From Brevundimonas sp. M20 (lineage in GTDB: Bacteria > Pseudomonadota > Alphaproteobacteria > Caulobacterales > Caulobacteraceae), in the NCBI RefSeq assembly GCF_006547065.1, contig NZ_CP041243.1:3251349-3315348 (forward strand): DNA of 64,000 nt, written 5' to 3'. Of this stretch, positions 1 to 8,834 are shown in pieces (the stretch's first letter is position 1; every line of letters begins with the position of its first letter). A program made the position numbers and the translations under genes. Below the pieces are notes generated by a model, which saw only the letters and a program-made list of their open reading frames with translations, was not told the DNA's origin and did no database searches.

Positions 1-167
1 TGGACCCCGAGGACCACCGCCCCTGGCTCGACGTCGCCGCCGCCCGCGAGAAGCAGGGCGCGCTGGCCGGGGCGCTCGAAGCCCTCTCCCGCGCCCGCTC
101 GCTCGACGACGGCGCCGAAGTCCGCCGCCGCCTGTCCGTGGATCGCGTCCGGCTGCAGCTGAACTGA
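1..167 (+). CDS. C-terminal end of a TPR-like protein (5' partial)
   Basis: The window opens inside a reading frame (first full codon at base 3) that runs 54 codons to a TGA at 165-167. The visible residues (REKQGALAGALEALSRARSL and flanks) form an Ala/Leu-rich amphipathic helix pair of the kind found in tetratricopeptide repeats. That would fit a scaffold or envelope-assembly protein, but the piece is too short to name. It lies upstream of gshB in the same orientation, so it may belong to the same transcript. The family assignment is inference; what is seen is only an open frame with typical high-GC codon use ending at a stop. Confidence 0.45.
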   Translation, partial: DPEDHRPWLDVAAAREKQGALAGALEALSRARSLDDGAEVRRRLSVDRVRLQLN

Positions 168-227
168 CGCCAAAGGGTTGCGCCCGGCCCGTCCGGCGCC
201 CATTAGCCAAGCTGCTGCCCGCGAGGC

Positions 228-257
228 GGCCTCAAGTAGCGCGAAGCGCGGTAGGCC
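228..257. repeat. 30-bp palindromic dispersed repeat (CTTGAGG family)
   Basis: Imperfect palindrome with outer arms GGCCT/AGGCC and an inner CGCG-aag-CGCG. Its reverse complement matches the second repeat unit inside ccmD (36654-36683) at 25 of 30 positions. One paired difference is compensatory: positions 2 and 29 are G-C here and C-G there, which supports a selected stem. It sits in the 100-bp gap before gshB. Confidence 0.7.
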
Positions 258-269
258 AAGAGACAAGTG

Positions 270-1214
270 ATGCTGAAGGTCGCGATCCAGATGGACCCCA
301 TCGAAGGGGTCAATATCGAGTCCGACACCACATGGCTGCAGGCCATGGAGGCCCAGAACCGGGGCTACCCGCTCTGGGTCTATGACTTCCGCACCCTGGC
401 GCTGGAAGACGGCGTCCTGTTCTGCCGCGCCCGCCCGGTGACGTTGCGCCAGACCGTGGGCGACCACGTGACCTTCGGCGACGAGGTGAAGCTGGACCTG
501 TCGAAGGACGTCGACGTCATCCTGATGCGTCAGGACCCGCCCTTCGACATGGCCTATGTCACCGCCACCTACCTGCTGGAGACGGTGCACCCGAAGACGC
601 TGGTGGTGAACGACCCCGCCGAGGTCCGCTCGGCGCCCGAGAAGCTGCTGGTGACGAAATTCCCCGGCCTGACCCCGCCGACCCTGATCAGTTCGGACCC
701 GGTCGCCCTGGGCGACTTCCACCGCCGCCACGGCGAGGTGGTGCTCAAGCCCCTGCACGGCGCCGCCGGCTCGGGCGTGGTGCGGCTGAAGGCCGACGAC
801 CCCAACCTCGACGCCCTGGTTGAAATCCACGCCATGGGCTCGCGCGATCCGCTGGTGATCCAGAAGTTCATTCCGGCGGTGTCCAAGGGCGACAAGCGCA
901 TCATCCTGATCGATGGCGAGCCCGTCGGCGCCATCAACCGCGTCCCGGCCAAGGATCAGGTCCGCTCCAACCTGCGCGTCGGCGGCACCGCCCAACCGGT
1001 CGAACTGACCCCGCGCGATCTGGAAATCTGCAAGGCCATCGGCCCGACGCTCAAGGAACGTGGCCTGCTGTTCGTCGGCATCGACGTGATCGGCGACTAT
1101 CTCACCGAGATCAACGTCACCTCCCCCACCGGCGCCCAGCAACTGCTCCGCTTCACCGGCGTCAACGCCGCCGCCCTGATGTGGGACGCCATCGAGAGCA
1201 AGCGCGCCGGATAA
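270..1214 (+). CDS. gshB: Glutathione synthetase
   Basis: Catalyses the ATP-dependent joining of glycine to gamma-glutamylcysteine, the second step of glutathione synthesis, in the cytoplasm. The 314-residue product has the length of the bacterial GshB family and its hallmark N-terminus ([17 protein letters not shown]). An ATP-grasp core follows: [15 protein letters not shown] as the nucleotide-binding loop, [27 protein letters not shown], and the Mg-binding end [22 protein letters not shown] at 270 aligns with the family start; the GTG at 267 directly before it is an alternative. Only a weak purine-rich stretch precedes it. It is the first complete gene of a plus-strand series and is followed by yifB after about 60 bp. 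Confidence 0.96.
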   Translation: MLKVAIQMDPIEGVNIESDTTWLQAMEAQNRGYPLWVYDFRTLALEDGVLFCRARPVTLRQTVGDHVTFGDEVKLDLSKDVDVILMRQDPPFDMAYVTATYLLETVHPKTLVVNDPAEVRSAPEKLLVTKFPGLTPPTLISSDPVALGDFHRRHGEVVLKPLHGAAGSGVVRLKADDPNLDALVEIHAMGSRDPLVIQKFIPAVSKGDKRIILIDGEPVGAINRVPAKDQVRSNLRVGGTAQPVELTPRDLEICKAIGPTLKERGLLFVGIDVIGDYLTEINVTSPTGAQQLLRFTGVNAAALMWDAIESKRAG

Positions 1215-1275
1215 CGTCGCTCTTGCAATGGTTGTGAGTTCGTGTTTCGTTCCTCTCCTATAGCGGGAGGGAGCC

Positions 1276-2874
1276 ATGCACGCGAGCGTCGTCACAGTCG
1301 CGTTCGAAGGGGTCGACGCCCGGCGTGTGGACGTCGAGGTCCAGCAGCTGTCGGCGGAAACGCCGTCCTTCACCATCGTCGGCCTCGCCGACAAGGCGGT
1401 GGCGGAAAGTCGTGAACGGGTGCGCGGGGCCTTCGCGGGCATCGGACTGGCCCTGCCGTCCAAGCGGATCATCGCCAATCTGGCGCCCGCTGACCTGCGC
1501 AAGGAGGGCAACCATTTCGACCTGCCGGTGGCTCTGGCCCTGCTGGCCTCGATGGGCGTCATCCCGCCGGACGCCCTGTCCGGCTGGGCTGCGATCGGCG
1601 AGCTGGGGCTGGATGGACGGATCGCGCCGGTCGGCGGCGCCCTGCCCGCCGCCGTCGCCGCCGACGGCATGGGGCTGGGCCTGATCTGCCCCGAGTCGAA
1701 TGGACCCGAGGCCGCCTGGGCGGGCGACGTGGCCGTGCTGGCGCCCCGGTCCCTCATCGCCCTGGTCAACCATTTCAAGGGGGCACAGGTTCTCCGTCGG
1801 CCCGATCCCGGCGCCATGCGCAGCGGCGAACGCGTGCCCGATCTGCGCGAGGTCAAGGGACAGGAAAGCGCCAAGCGGGCGCTGGAGATCGCGGCGGCAG
1901 GGAGCCACAATCTGCTTTTCGTCGGCCCGCCGGGCTCGGGCAAGTCGATGATGGCCGCCCGCCTGCCCGGCCTGCTGCCGCCCCTGACGCCGAAGGAGTT
2001 GCTGGAGACCTCCATGGTCTGGTCGGTGGCCGGGCTGATCGAGCGCGGCGCCCTGACCCGCGACCGCCCCTTCCGCGCTCCGCATCACTCGGCCTCCATG
2101 GCCGCCCTGACCGGCGGCGGCCTGCGCGCCAAGCCCGGCGAAGCCTCCCTCGCCCACAATGGCGTGCTCTTCCTGGATGAACTGCCCGAATATAGCGCCC
2201 AGGCCCTCGACTCGCTCCGCCAGCCCCTTGAGACCGGTGAGATCGTGGTCGCTCGCGCCAACGCCCATGTCCGCTATCCGGCGCGCTTCCAACTGGTGGC
2301 GGCGATGAACCCTTGCCGCTGCGGCGTGGGCGGCGCCGGGCGCGGGGCTTGCGGGAAGGCGCCGCGGTGCCAGATGGACTATCGCAACCGCATCTCCGGT
2401 CCGATGTTCGACCGCATCGACCTGACGGTGGAGGCGCCCCCGGTCACCGCAGCCGACATGGCCCTGCCGCCGCCCGCTGAAGGCACGGCCGAGGCCGCCG
2501 CCCGGGTCCTGCGCGCCCGTGAGATGCAGACCGACCGCCTGCACGCCGCCGGCGTCGATCCTGACACAGCGCAGGATCAGGCGGTGAACGCCCGGGTCTC
2601 GGGCGATCTTCTGGACCGCTTCGCCACGCCGGACGAGCCGGGCAAGGCCTTGCTGATGAAGGCGGGCGAGGTCGGCGGCCTGACCGCGCGGGGCTGGACC
2701 CGCACCCTGCGGCTGGCCCGCACCATCGCCGATCTGGACGGGTGCGACGGCGTCCTGCGCCGCCATATCGCCGAGGCCCTGATCTATCGTCGATCAACCG
2801 CCGACGCGAACGCCGCCTTCGACGCCCGCCGCCCGGCCGCCCCGGCTCCCGCGCCCGGCCTTCCCGCGTGGTGA
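1276..2874 (+). CDS. comM: YifB/ComM-family Mg-chelatase-like AAA+ ATPase
   Basis: Member of the YifB/ComM family, whose characterised members are hexameric helicases promoting branch migration during natural transformation. The 532-residue product has the N-terminal ChlI-like domain (about 20-145, with LPSKRIIANLAPADLRKEG) and an AAA+ core with Walker A GPPGSGKS at 217-224 and Walker B GVLFLDELPEY. A C-terminal Mg-chelatase segment contains the cysteine-rich MNPCRCGVGGAGRGACG insert and the sensor FDRIDLTVEAP. A GGAGGG ribosome-binding site lies just before ATG 1276. The last ~20 residues are a Pro/Ala-rich tail. No other competence genes are visible here, so a role in DNA uptake is inferred from the family only. 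Confidence 0.92.
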   Translation: MHASVVTVAFEGVDARRVDVEVQQLSAETPSFTIVGLADKAVAESRERVRGAFAGIGLALPSKRIIANLAPADLRKEGNHFDLPVALALLASMGVIPPDALSGWAAIGELGLDGRIAPVGGALPAAVAADGMGLGLICPESNGPEAAWAGDVAVLAPRSLIALVNHFKGAQVLRRPDPGAMRSGERVPDLREVKGQESAKRALEIAAAGSHNLLFVGPPGSGKSMMAARLPGLLPPLTPKELLETSMVWSVAGLIERGALTRDRPFRAPHHSASMAALTGGGLRAKPGEASLAHNGVLFLDELPEYSAQALDSLRQPLETGEIVVARANAHVRYPARFQLVAAMNPCRCGVGGAGRGACGKAPRCQMDYRNRISGPMFDRIDLTVEAPPVTAADMALPPPAEGTAEAAARVLRAREMQTDRLHAAGVDPDTAQDQAVNARVSGDLLDRFATPDEPGKALLMKAGEVGGLTARGWTRTLRLARTIADLDGCDGVLRRHIAEALIYRRSTADANAAFDARRPAAPAPAPGLPAW

Positions 2875-2919
2875 TCTCTTAACGTCTTGAGTTCACGGTG
2901 TGATCGAGGAGAACCCGAC

Positions 2920-4449
2920 ATGCCCCGGCGACGGATCGAACAGCCAGCCCCCGCGACGCCCGAGATCGTGTCGGCCGAGCAGCAGTTCCTTCGCCTGATG
3001 AGTCACGAGATGCGGACACCCCTGAACGGGGTGATCGGCATGCTCGGCCTGTTGTCCCGCACCAGGCTGGACGGCGCCCAGCGCGCCTATGCCGAGGCTG
3101 CGCGATCCTCAGCCGAACACCTGCTCGGCCTGGTCAACGACCTGCTGGACTACGCTCGTCTTGAAGCCGGCAAGCTGGAGTTCGACGCCGCCCCCGTCGA
3201 TCTGGAGGCGCTGGTGCGCGGCGTGGCCGAGCTGCTCAGTCCCCGCGCCCATGATAGGGACCTGGAAATCGCCTGGTCAGTCGCCGCCAACGCCCCCGAC
3301 GTGCTCGCCGACGAGGGTCGCTTGCGGCAGGTGCTGTTCAATCTGGCGGGCAATGCGGTGAAGTTCACCACGACCGGCGGTGTGCGCATCGCCGTCGAGC
3401 GCGCGGGGGGAACAGACGAGGCTCCGCGCCTTGCCTTCATCATCGACGACACCGGCCCCGGTGTTCCCGCCGAGGCGCGCGAGCGCATCTTCGAGGAGTT
3501 CGGCCACGTCGACTCCAGCGACGCCAGCCGTTTCGGCGGGGCGGGTCTGGGCCTCGCCGTCGTGCGCAAGCTGGCCGCCGCCATGGACGGGACAGTCGTC
3601 GTCACGGACCGCCCCGACGGCCCCGGCGCCCGCTTCCGCTTCGAGGCGCCGTTCCCGGCGGCGCCGGACACTGTGCGCGGACAACCCCTCGCGGACGTTT
3701 CCGTCGCGGTCCTCACTCCCGACCTGTTCATCCGTCAGGCCGCCGAGGCCCAGATCATAGCCTCAGGCGGGACCGTGGCGGCGGACGCCTCCATTGTGCT
3801 GGTCGATCACGCGGGGCGCCAAAGTCCGCACGGCCTCGCCGCCCGCCCCGCCGACAGCCGGGCCGTGGTGCTGCTCAAGCCCTCCGAACGTGACCTGATC
3901 GCCCGCTACCGTTCCTCCGGCTTCCACGGCTACCTCATCAAGCCACTGCGACGCGCCTCGCTGGCCGAGCGAGTTCTGGCCGTCGCCGGGGTTCAAACAC
4001 TGGAACGGTCCGGCGCCCGTCCGACGCACGCCGACGACGACCGGGTTCTCCCCGGCCGCTTCTCGGGCACGCGGGTGCTGCTGGTCGAGGACAATCCCGT
4101 CGGCGCCCTGCTGGCCTCGACCTTGCTGAAACGCGAAGGCTGCGCCGTGGAGACCGCCGCCAGCGGAGACGAGGCGCTCGCCGCCCTGAAGCGCGCCCGC
4201 TATGATCTGGTCTTCATGGACATGCGGATGCCCGGCATGGACGGCCCGACGGCCTCGCGCGCCCTTCGGGCCCGTGGCGACCGCACCCCCATCGTCGCTC
4301 TGACCGCCAACGCCTTCGCCGAAGACCGCAAGGCCTGCCTTGAGGCCGGCATGAATGACCATCTGGTCAAGCCGCTGGAACTGGAAGCCATGCGGGCCGC
4401 CCTGTCCCGCTGGACGAACCGCGAAGTCCGCGCCAAGGTCGCCGTCTGA
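2920..4449 (+). CDS. Soluble hybrid sensor histidine kinase with two receiver-like domains
   Basis: A 509-residue kinase without a signal peptide or membrane segments, hence cytoplasmic. A short N-terminal leader is followed by HisKA with H-box LMSHEMRTPLNG (phosphoryl-accepting His29), then a HATPase domain with N-box LFNLAGNAVKFTT, DDTGPGVP and FGGAGLGLAVV. Next is a shortened receiver-like domain (about 265-365, candidate Asp296, Lys in YLIKPLR). A canonical receiver ends the protein (about 380-500: VEDN acidic cluster, Asp434 in FMDMRMPGMDG, Lys484). ATG 2920 is chosen because GAGGAG lies directly upstream; a TTG at 2887 is less likely. No sensory domain is visible, so input probably comes from a partner protein. 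It lies 45 bp after yifB and 33 bp before the permease, suggesting co-transcription. Confidence 0.9.
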   Translation: MPRRRIEQPAPATPEIVSAEQQFLRLMSHEMRTPLNGVIGMLGLLSRTRLDGAQRAYAEAARSSAEHLLGLVNDLLDYARLEAGKLEFDAAPVDLEALVRGVAELLSPRAHDRDLEIAWSVAANAPDVLADEGRLRQVLFNLAGNAVKFTTTGGVRIAVERAGGTDEAPRLAFIIDDTGPGVPAEARERIFEEFGHVDSSDASRFGGAGLGLAVVRKLAAAMDGTVVVTDRPDGPGARFRFEAPFPAAPDTVRGQPLADVSVAVLTPDLFIRQAAEAQIIASGGTVAADASIVLVDHAGRQSPHGLAARPADSRAVVLLKPSERDLIARYRSSGFHGYLIKPLRRASLAERVLAVAGVQTLERSGARPTHADDDRVLPGRFSGTRVLLVEDNPVGALLASTLLKREGCAVETAASGDEALAALKRARYDLVFMDMRMPGMDGPTASRALRARGDRTPIVALTANAFAEDRKACLEAGMNDHLVKPLELEAMRAALSRWTNREVRAKVAV

Positions 4450-4482
4450 ATCAAGAGACGCCGGGGGCGTCCGGAGACGCCT

Positions 4483-6174
4483 ATGACCGACAGCTCGACG
4501 CCCGCGACCGAGGCCGCCTCGCCGCCGCCCGCGCCCAAGGGTCTGGCCGTCCTGAAGGCCGCCTTCCGCGAACGCCGGACACTGGCGATGCTGTTGCTGG
4601 GCTTCTCGGCGGGCCTGCCCTTCGCCATGCTGATCGGCACGCTGAACGCCTGGCTGACCGAGGCCGAAATTCCGGTCGCGACCATCGGCGTCCTGAGCTG
4701 GATAGGTCTGTTCGGCGCCTTCCGGTTCCTGTGGTCGCCCGTCGTGAGCTGGACCCCGCCGGTGATCGGCAAGCGGTTCGGCCGCCGGCGCAGCTGGCTG
4801 ATCGTCCTTCAGGTCATCATCGCCATCGCCCTGGGGCTGGTCGCTCTGTCGCATCCCGACACGGGAGTGCTGGGACCGCTGGCCATGGGGGCTGCACTGG
4901 GCGCCTTCGCCTTCGCGACGCAGGACATCGTCATCGATGCCTGGCGGATCGAGGTCGCCGATGAGACGACGCCCATCGACCTGCTGTCGACCATCTACCA
5001 ACTCGGCTATCGCACCGCCGCCCTGACCGGCGGAGCCGGCGCACTGCTGCTGGCGACGGTTCTGGGCTGGCCAGGGGTCTTCATCGTCGGCGCTGTCCTC
5101 ATGGGCGTGGGCGTCATGGGCACCCTGATCGCGCCCGAACCCCAAGCCAGCTCCCGCGCTGCCGTAGCGCGCGAACGTCGGGGGTCGCCGCGCCTGCGCC
5201 TGATTGTCCTGATCGCCACCCTGTCGGCCTGGGCCTGGGCGGCCTTCATGCTGTTCCGCTTCATGGTCACAGCCCTGACCACTTCGCCGGCGCCGAGCGC
5301 GGGCGCATTTACCGGCTCGTGGGGGCCGTGGATCGTCGGCGCGACCGTGATCCTGCCCGCCGCCCTCGCCGGCCTGATTGTCTGGAAGGGTCGCGGACCA
5401 ACCGCAGAGGAAGCCTCCGCCCGGCCGAAACTGGCTGATACCCTCTATGACGCCATCCTGGCGCCGCTGGTCGAACTGATGGGACGGCTGGGTTGGGGCG
5501 CATTGATCGTTCTGGGCCTGATCCTGACCTACCGCATCACCGACGGCGTCTGGGGTCCGTTCGCCTTCCCCTTCTACATGGGGGACACTGGCGGCGCGCT
5601 GGGCCACACCAATGCGGAAGTGGCGCTGGCGTCCAAGACCTTCGGCGTCTTCATGACCATCGCCGGCATCGCGCTGGGCGGCTGGGCGCTTCTGGTCATC
5701 GGCCGGATGTGGAGCCTGCTGATCGGCGCGATCCTGTCGGCCGCCACCAATCTGCTGATGATGGATCTGGCCATGGGCGCGCCGGTGATCGGCGGCTTCA
5801 TGCGCGCGACGCACCTGTACGACCTGTTCGCCGTCTTCCATATCGGCGAACCGCTGGCCCGCCTGATGCTGGCCATCGCGGGCGAGAACGTTGCGGGCGG
5901 CTTCGCCGGCGCCGCCTTCGTGGCCTATCTGTCCGCCCTGTCGAACAAGACCTTCGGTGCGGTTCAGTTCGCGGTCTTCATCTCGCTGGCCCTGCTGATC
6001 GGCACGCTCGGCCGGGGCGCGCTGGGAGAGCTGGTCGATGCACAGGGCTATGCGCCGATGTTCGCCATCGCCGCCTGGCTGGGCCTGCTGGCCGTCGTGT
6101 TCTGTATCCTGGAGTGGGTGCGCGGCAGTATTGTCGAGCGTCGCAAGGTCGACGCCCGGAGCCTGATCGGCTGA
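4483..6174 (+). CDS. ampG: AmpG-family muropeptide permease (MFS)
   Basis: A 563-residue, highly hydrophobic protein with many predicted membrane spans. AmpG hallmarks are clear at the N-terminus: LLLGFSAGLPFAMLIGTLNA, AWLTEAEIP, then FRFLWSPVV, and FATQDIVIDAWRIEV around residues 145-160. The MFS loop between helices 2 and 3 is seen as GKRFGRRRSWL. AmpG proteins import GlcNAc-anhydro-muropeptides from the periplasm for peptidoglycan recycling and beta-lactamase induction. The central cytoplasmic loop (about 225-330) is longer than in the short enteric AmpG. GGAGA precedes ATG 4483. No ampD, nagZ or beta-lactamase gene is nearby, so substrate is inferred from family similarity. Confidence 0.85.
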   Translation: MTDSSTPATEAASPPPAPKGLAVLKAAFRERRTLAMLLLGFSAGLPFAMLIGTLNAWLTEAEIPVATIGVLSWIGLFGAFRFLWSPVVSWTPPVIGKRFGRRRSWLIVLQVIIAIALGLVALSHPDTGVLGPLAMGAALGAFAFATQDIVIDAWRIEVADETTPIDLLSTIYQLGYRTAALTGGAGALLLATVLGWPGVFIVGAVLMGVGVMGTLIAPEPQASSRAAVARERRGSPRLRLIVLIATLSAWAWAAFMLFRFMVTALTTSPAPSAGAFTGSWGPWIVGATVILPAALAGLIVWKGRGPTAEEASARPKLADTLYDAILAPLVELMGRLGWGALIVLGLILTYRITDGVWGPFAFPFYMGDTGGALGHTNAEVALASKTFGVFMTIAGIALGGWALLVIGRMWSLLIGAILSAATNLLMMDLAMGAPVIGGFMRATHLYDLFAVFHIGEPLARLMLAIAGENVAGGFAGAAFVAYLSALSNKTFGAVQFAVFISLALLIGTLGRGALGELVDAQGYAPMFAIAAWLGLLAVVFCILEWVRGSIVERRKVDARSLIG

Positions 6175-6179
6175 AGGGG

Positions 6180-6242
6180 AATCGGAGCCAGGCTGGACCG
6201 CGTCCAACCTGGCCGATTTCGTTCCGGGCCTGATCGGCCCGG
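6180..6242. terminator. Two hairpins between convergent ampG and maeB
   Basis: Hairpin one (6180-6218) has an almost uninterrupted stem of about 18 bp around a CGC loop, with arms GCCAGGCTGGAC and GTCCAACCTGGC inside AATCGG/CGATT. Hairpin two (6224-6242) pairs CCGGGCC with GGCCCGG. Neither has a strong T-run. They lie between two converging stops (6174 and 6253), which fits bidirectional termination or transcript-end protection. Confidence 0.6.
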
Positions 6243-6252
6243 ACTTCAGGCC

Positions 6253-8535
6253 TTACTCCTCGCCTTCGGCGCCGTCTTCATAGGCGGCGAAGGTCGCGGC
6301 GGTGATGATCTCGCTGACCGAGGCGCCCAGCGAAACGATCTGCACCGACTTCTCCAGGCCGACCAGCAGCGGGCCGATCACGGTCGCTCCGCCCAGCGCC
6401 TGCACCAGACGGGTCGAGATGGCGGCTGAATGAATGGCCGGCATGACCAGAACGTTGGCGTGACCGGTCAGGCGCATGAACGGATAGGCTCCCCGCAGTT
6501 CCGGCTCCAGAGCCAGTTCCGGCGGCATCTCACCCTCGTACTCGAAGTCCACGCCCTTGCTGTCGAGGATGCGGATCGCCTCGCGCACCTTCTCGCCCCG
6601 CTCGCCCGGCGGGTTGCCGAAAGTGGAGTAGGACAGGAAGGCGACGCGGGGGGTCTTGCCCAGCTTGCGCACCGTAGCCGCCGCCTGGATGGCGATCTCG
6701 GCCAGCTCCTCGGCGTCCGGAAGCTCATGGATCGAGGTGTCGGCGACGAACAGGGTCCGGCCCTTGGCCAGCAGGACCGACAGGCCGATCATCCGTTCCT
6801 TCACGTCCAGAACGCGGCGGACCTCCTTCAGCACCATATTGAAGTTGCGGGTCACCCCGGTGACCATGGCGTCGGCCTGACCGCGCGCGATCATGGTGGC
6901 GCCGAAGTAGTTGCGGTCCTGATTGATCATCCGCTGAACGTCACGGCGCAGATAGCCCCGGCGCTGCAGCTTGGCGTAGAGCCATTCGGTGTATTCGGCG
7001 TTGCGGTCGCTGATGCGGGCGTTGACGATCTCGATGCCCATGTCATCGAAATTCAGACCGGCGTCTGCGGCATTCTTGCGGATCAGCTCCTCGCGGCCCA
7101 GCAGGATGGGCGTGCCCAGTTCGGCCTGCTTGAAACCCCAGGCGGCGCGGATGACCGAGGTTTCTTCGCCTTCGGCGAAGACGACCCGCTTGTTCGGGGC
7201 GGCGCGCACCGCGCCGGAAATGTTCTGCATCAGGGCCGCCGACGGGTCGAGGCGCTGGCGCAGGGAGGCGCGGTATTCATCCATGTCGGCGATCGGCTGG
7301 CGGGCCACGCCGGTGTCCATGGCCGCCTGGGCCACGAAGGGCGGAATGAACCAGATCAGACGCGGATCGAACGGGGTCGGGATGATATAGTCCCGGCCGA
7401 ACTTCAGCTTGCGGCCACGGTAGGCGGCGGCGACCTCGTCGGGCACATCCTCGCGGGCGAGAGCGGCCAGCGCCTGGGCGCAGGCGACCTTCATCTCGTG
7501 GTTCACCCGGCGGGCGCGCACATCCAGCGCGCCGCGGAACAGATAGGGGAAGGCCAGAACATTGTTGACCTGGTTGGCGTAGTCCGACCGGCCGGTCGCG
7601 ATGATGGCGTCAGTGCGAACCGACAGCACATCCTCGGGCAGGATTTCCGGGTCCGGGTTGGCCATGGCGAAGATGATCGGATTGGGCGCCATGGTGGCGA
7701 CCATCTCCTTGGTGATCGCGCCCTTGGCCGACAGGCCGATGACGACGTCAGCGCCGACCATGGCCTCGGACAGCGTCCGGTGGGGCGTATCGGTCGCATG
7801 GGCGGCCTTCCACTGGTCCATGCCGTGCTCGCGGCCCTTGAAGACCACGCCGTCACGGTCGACGATCACGGTGTTCTCGGCCTTCACGCCCGCCGCCTTC
7901 ATCAGGGCGATGGACGACAGGCCCGCCGCGCCGGCGCCGGACAGGACGACCTTCACGTCTTCCAGACGCTTGCCCGCGACGTGGCAGGCGTTGATCAGGC
8001 CGGCGGTGGAGATGATCGCCGTGCCGTGCTGGTCGTCGTGGAAGACCGGAATGTCGAGCAGATCCTGAAGCTCGCTCTCGATCACGAAGCATTCCGGGGA
8101 CTTGATGTCCTCCAGATTGATGCCGCCCCAGGTGTCTCCGATGTTCTTGACGACGGTGACGAACTCTTCCGGATCGGTGGTCTTCACCTCCACATCGAAG
8201 CTGTCGACATCGGCGAAGCGTTTGAACAGGACCGACTTGCCCTCCATCACAGGCTTTGAGGCCATGTGCCCGAGGTTGCCGAGGCCGAGGATGGCCGTGC
8301 CGTTCGAAATGACGGCGACCATATTGCCCTTGGACGTATAGTCGTAGGCCTTGTCCGCATCCTTTGCGATCGCCAGCACCGGGATGGCCACGCCGGGCGA
8401 ATAGGCCAGCGACAGGTCACGCTGGGTCGCCATCGGCTTGATCGGCGCCATCGAGATCTTGCCCGGCGTGGGAAGGCGGTGGAAGTCCAGCGCGTCCTCG
8501 TCGGAGAAGGTCTGTTTGTCTGTCAGGTCGGGCAT
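6253..8535 (-). CDS. maeB: NADP-dependent malic enzyme with C-terminal phosphotransacetylase domain
   Basis: Oxidative decarboxylation of malate to pyruvate with NADPH formation. The 760-residue product has the MaeB architecture. An N-terminal malic enzyme domain (about 1-430) contains SLAYSPGVAIPVLAIA, YDYTSKGNMVAVISNGTAI, FHDDQHGTAIISTAGL and the nucleotide-binding VVLSGAGAAGLSSIAL. A phosphotransacetylase-like domain (about 440-750) contains RVVFAEGEE, NYFGATMI and the terminal segment GGATVIGPLLVGL. In characterised MaeB enzymes that C-terminal domain is regulatory, sensing acetyl-CoA, and is not an active phosphotransacetylase. ATG 8535 gives the family N-terminus; a TTG at 8559 is possible. 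The gene is transcribed away from the TonB-receptor operon. Confidence 0.95.
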   Translation of the reverse strand: MPDLTDKQTFSDEDALDFHRLPTPGKISMAPIKPMATQRDLSLAYSPGVAIPVLAIAKDADKAYDYTSKGNMVAVISNGTAILGLGNLGHMASKPVMEGKSVLFKRFADVDSFDVEVKTTDPEEFVTVVKNIGDTWGGINLEDIKSPECFVIESELQDLLDIPVFHDDQHGTAIISTAGLINACHVAGKRLEDVKVVLSGAGAAGLSSIALMKAAGVKAENTVIVDRDGVVFKGREHGMDQWKAAHATDTPHRTLSEAMVGADVVIGLSAKGAITKEMVATMAPNPIIFAMANPDPEILPEDVLSVRTDAIIATGRSDYANQVNNVLAFPYLFRGALDVRARRVNHEMKVACAQALAALAREDVPDEVAAAYRGRKLKFGRDYIIPTPFDPRLIWFIPPFVAQAAMDTGVARQPIADMDEYRASLRQRLDPSAALMQNISGAVRAAPNKRVVFAEGEETSVIRAAWGFKQAELGTPILLGREELIRKNAADAGLNFDDMGIEIVNARISDRNAEYTEWLYAKLQRRGYLRRDVQRMINQDRNYFGATMIARGQADAMVTGVTRNFNMVLKEVRRVLDVKERMIGLSVLLAKGRTLFVADTSIHELPDAEELAEIAIQAAATVRKLGKTPRVAFLSYSTFGNPPGERGEKVREAIRILDSKGVDFEYEGEMPPELALEPELRGAYPFMRLTGHANVLVMPAIHSAAISTRLVQALGGATVIGPLLVGLEKSVQIVSLGASVSEIITAATFAAYEDGAEGEE

Positions 8536-8559
8536 GGCTTTCGGCGTTTCCGGTCGCAA

Positions 8560-8834
8560 GGTCGCAGGTCGTCTGTGGCCCCGTTCCTAGTGCGCGGGAC
8601 CCGGCGCGACAACCGCTGACGCAAGGGAAGGCGCAAACCCGGCGGGACAGGCTTTCCCGGCCGCCCGCCCGCCATCCTGTCCGGAAAATGTGACAGGACG
8701 GCTCGCAATTGCGCGGATTCCCGCACCTTGAGCCCGATCAGCGCGCCAAACCACTACGGCCAAGGTTGTGTCCGGGGAGCGTCGCTGTTAGTGCGACCCG
8801 TTCTCAATATCAGCCCTCCCCCAAGGCAGATCCC
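8560..8834. promoter_or_regulatory. Divergent maeB / TonB-receptor control region with Fur-box-like site
   Basis: This 275-bp gap separates maeB (minus) from the TonB receptor (plus). At about 8789-8810 it contains TGCGACCCGTTCTCAATAT, which matches the alphaproteobacterial Fur operator style: a TGC-A half followed by TTCTCAAT. It lies about 25-45 bp upstream of the receptor start. Co-location with an iron-uptake-type receptor and a PepSY protein makes Fur control plausible. One imperfect site read by eye is modest evidence. Confidence 0.4.

Noticed and set aside
1258..2766. 502-codon minus-strand frame opposite yifB
   Set aside because: It lies wholly antisense to a well-recognised ATPase gene, has low-complexity Gly/Gln/Arg composition typical of high-GC shadow frames, and no ribosome-binding site.
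3763..6207. 814-codon minus-strand frame opposite the histidine kinase and ampG
   Set aside because: It spans two well-supported plus-strand genes and their intergenic gap; the composition (Gln, Asp, Gly, Arg) is that of antisense high-GC DNA.
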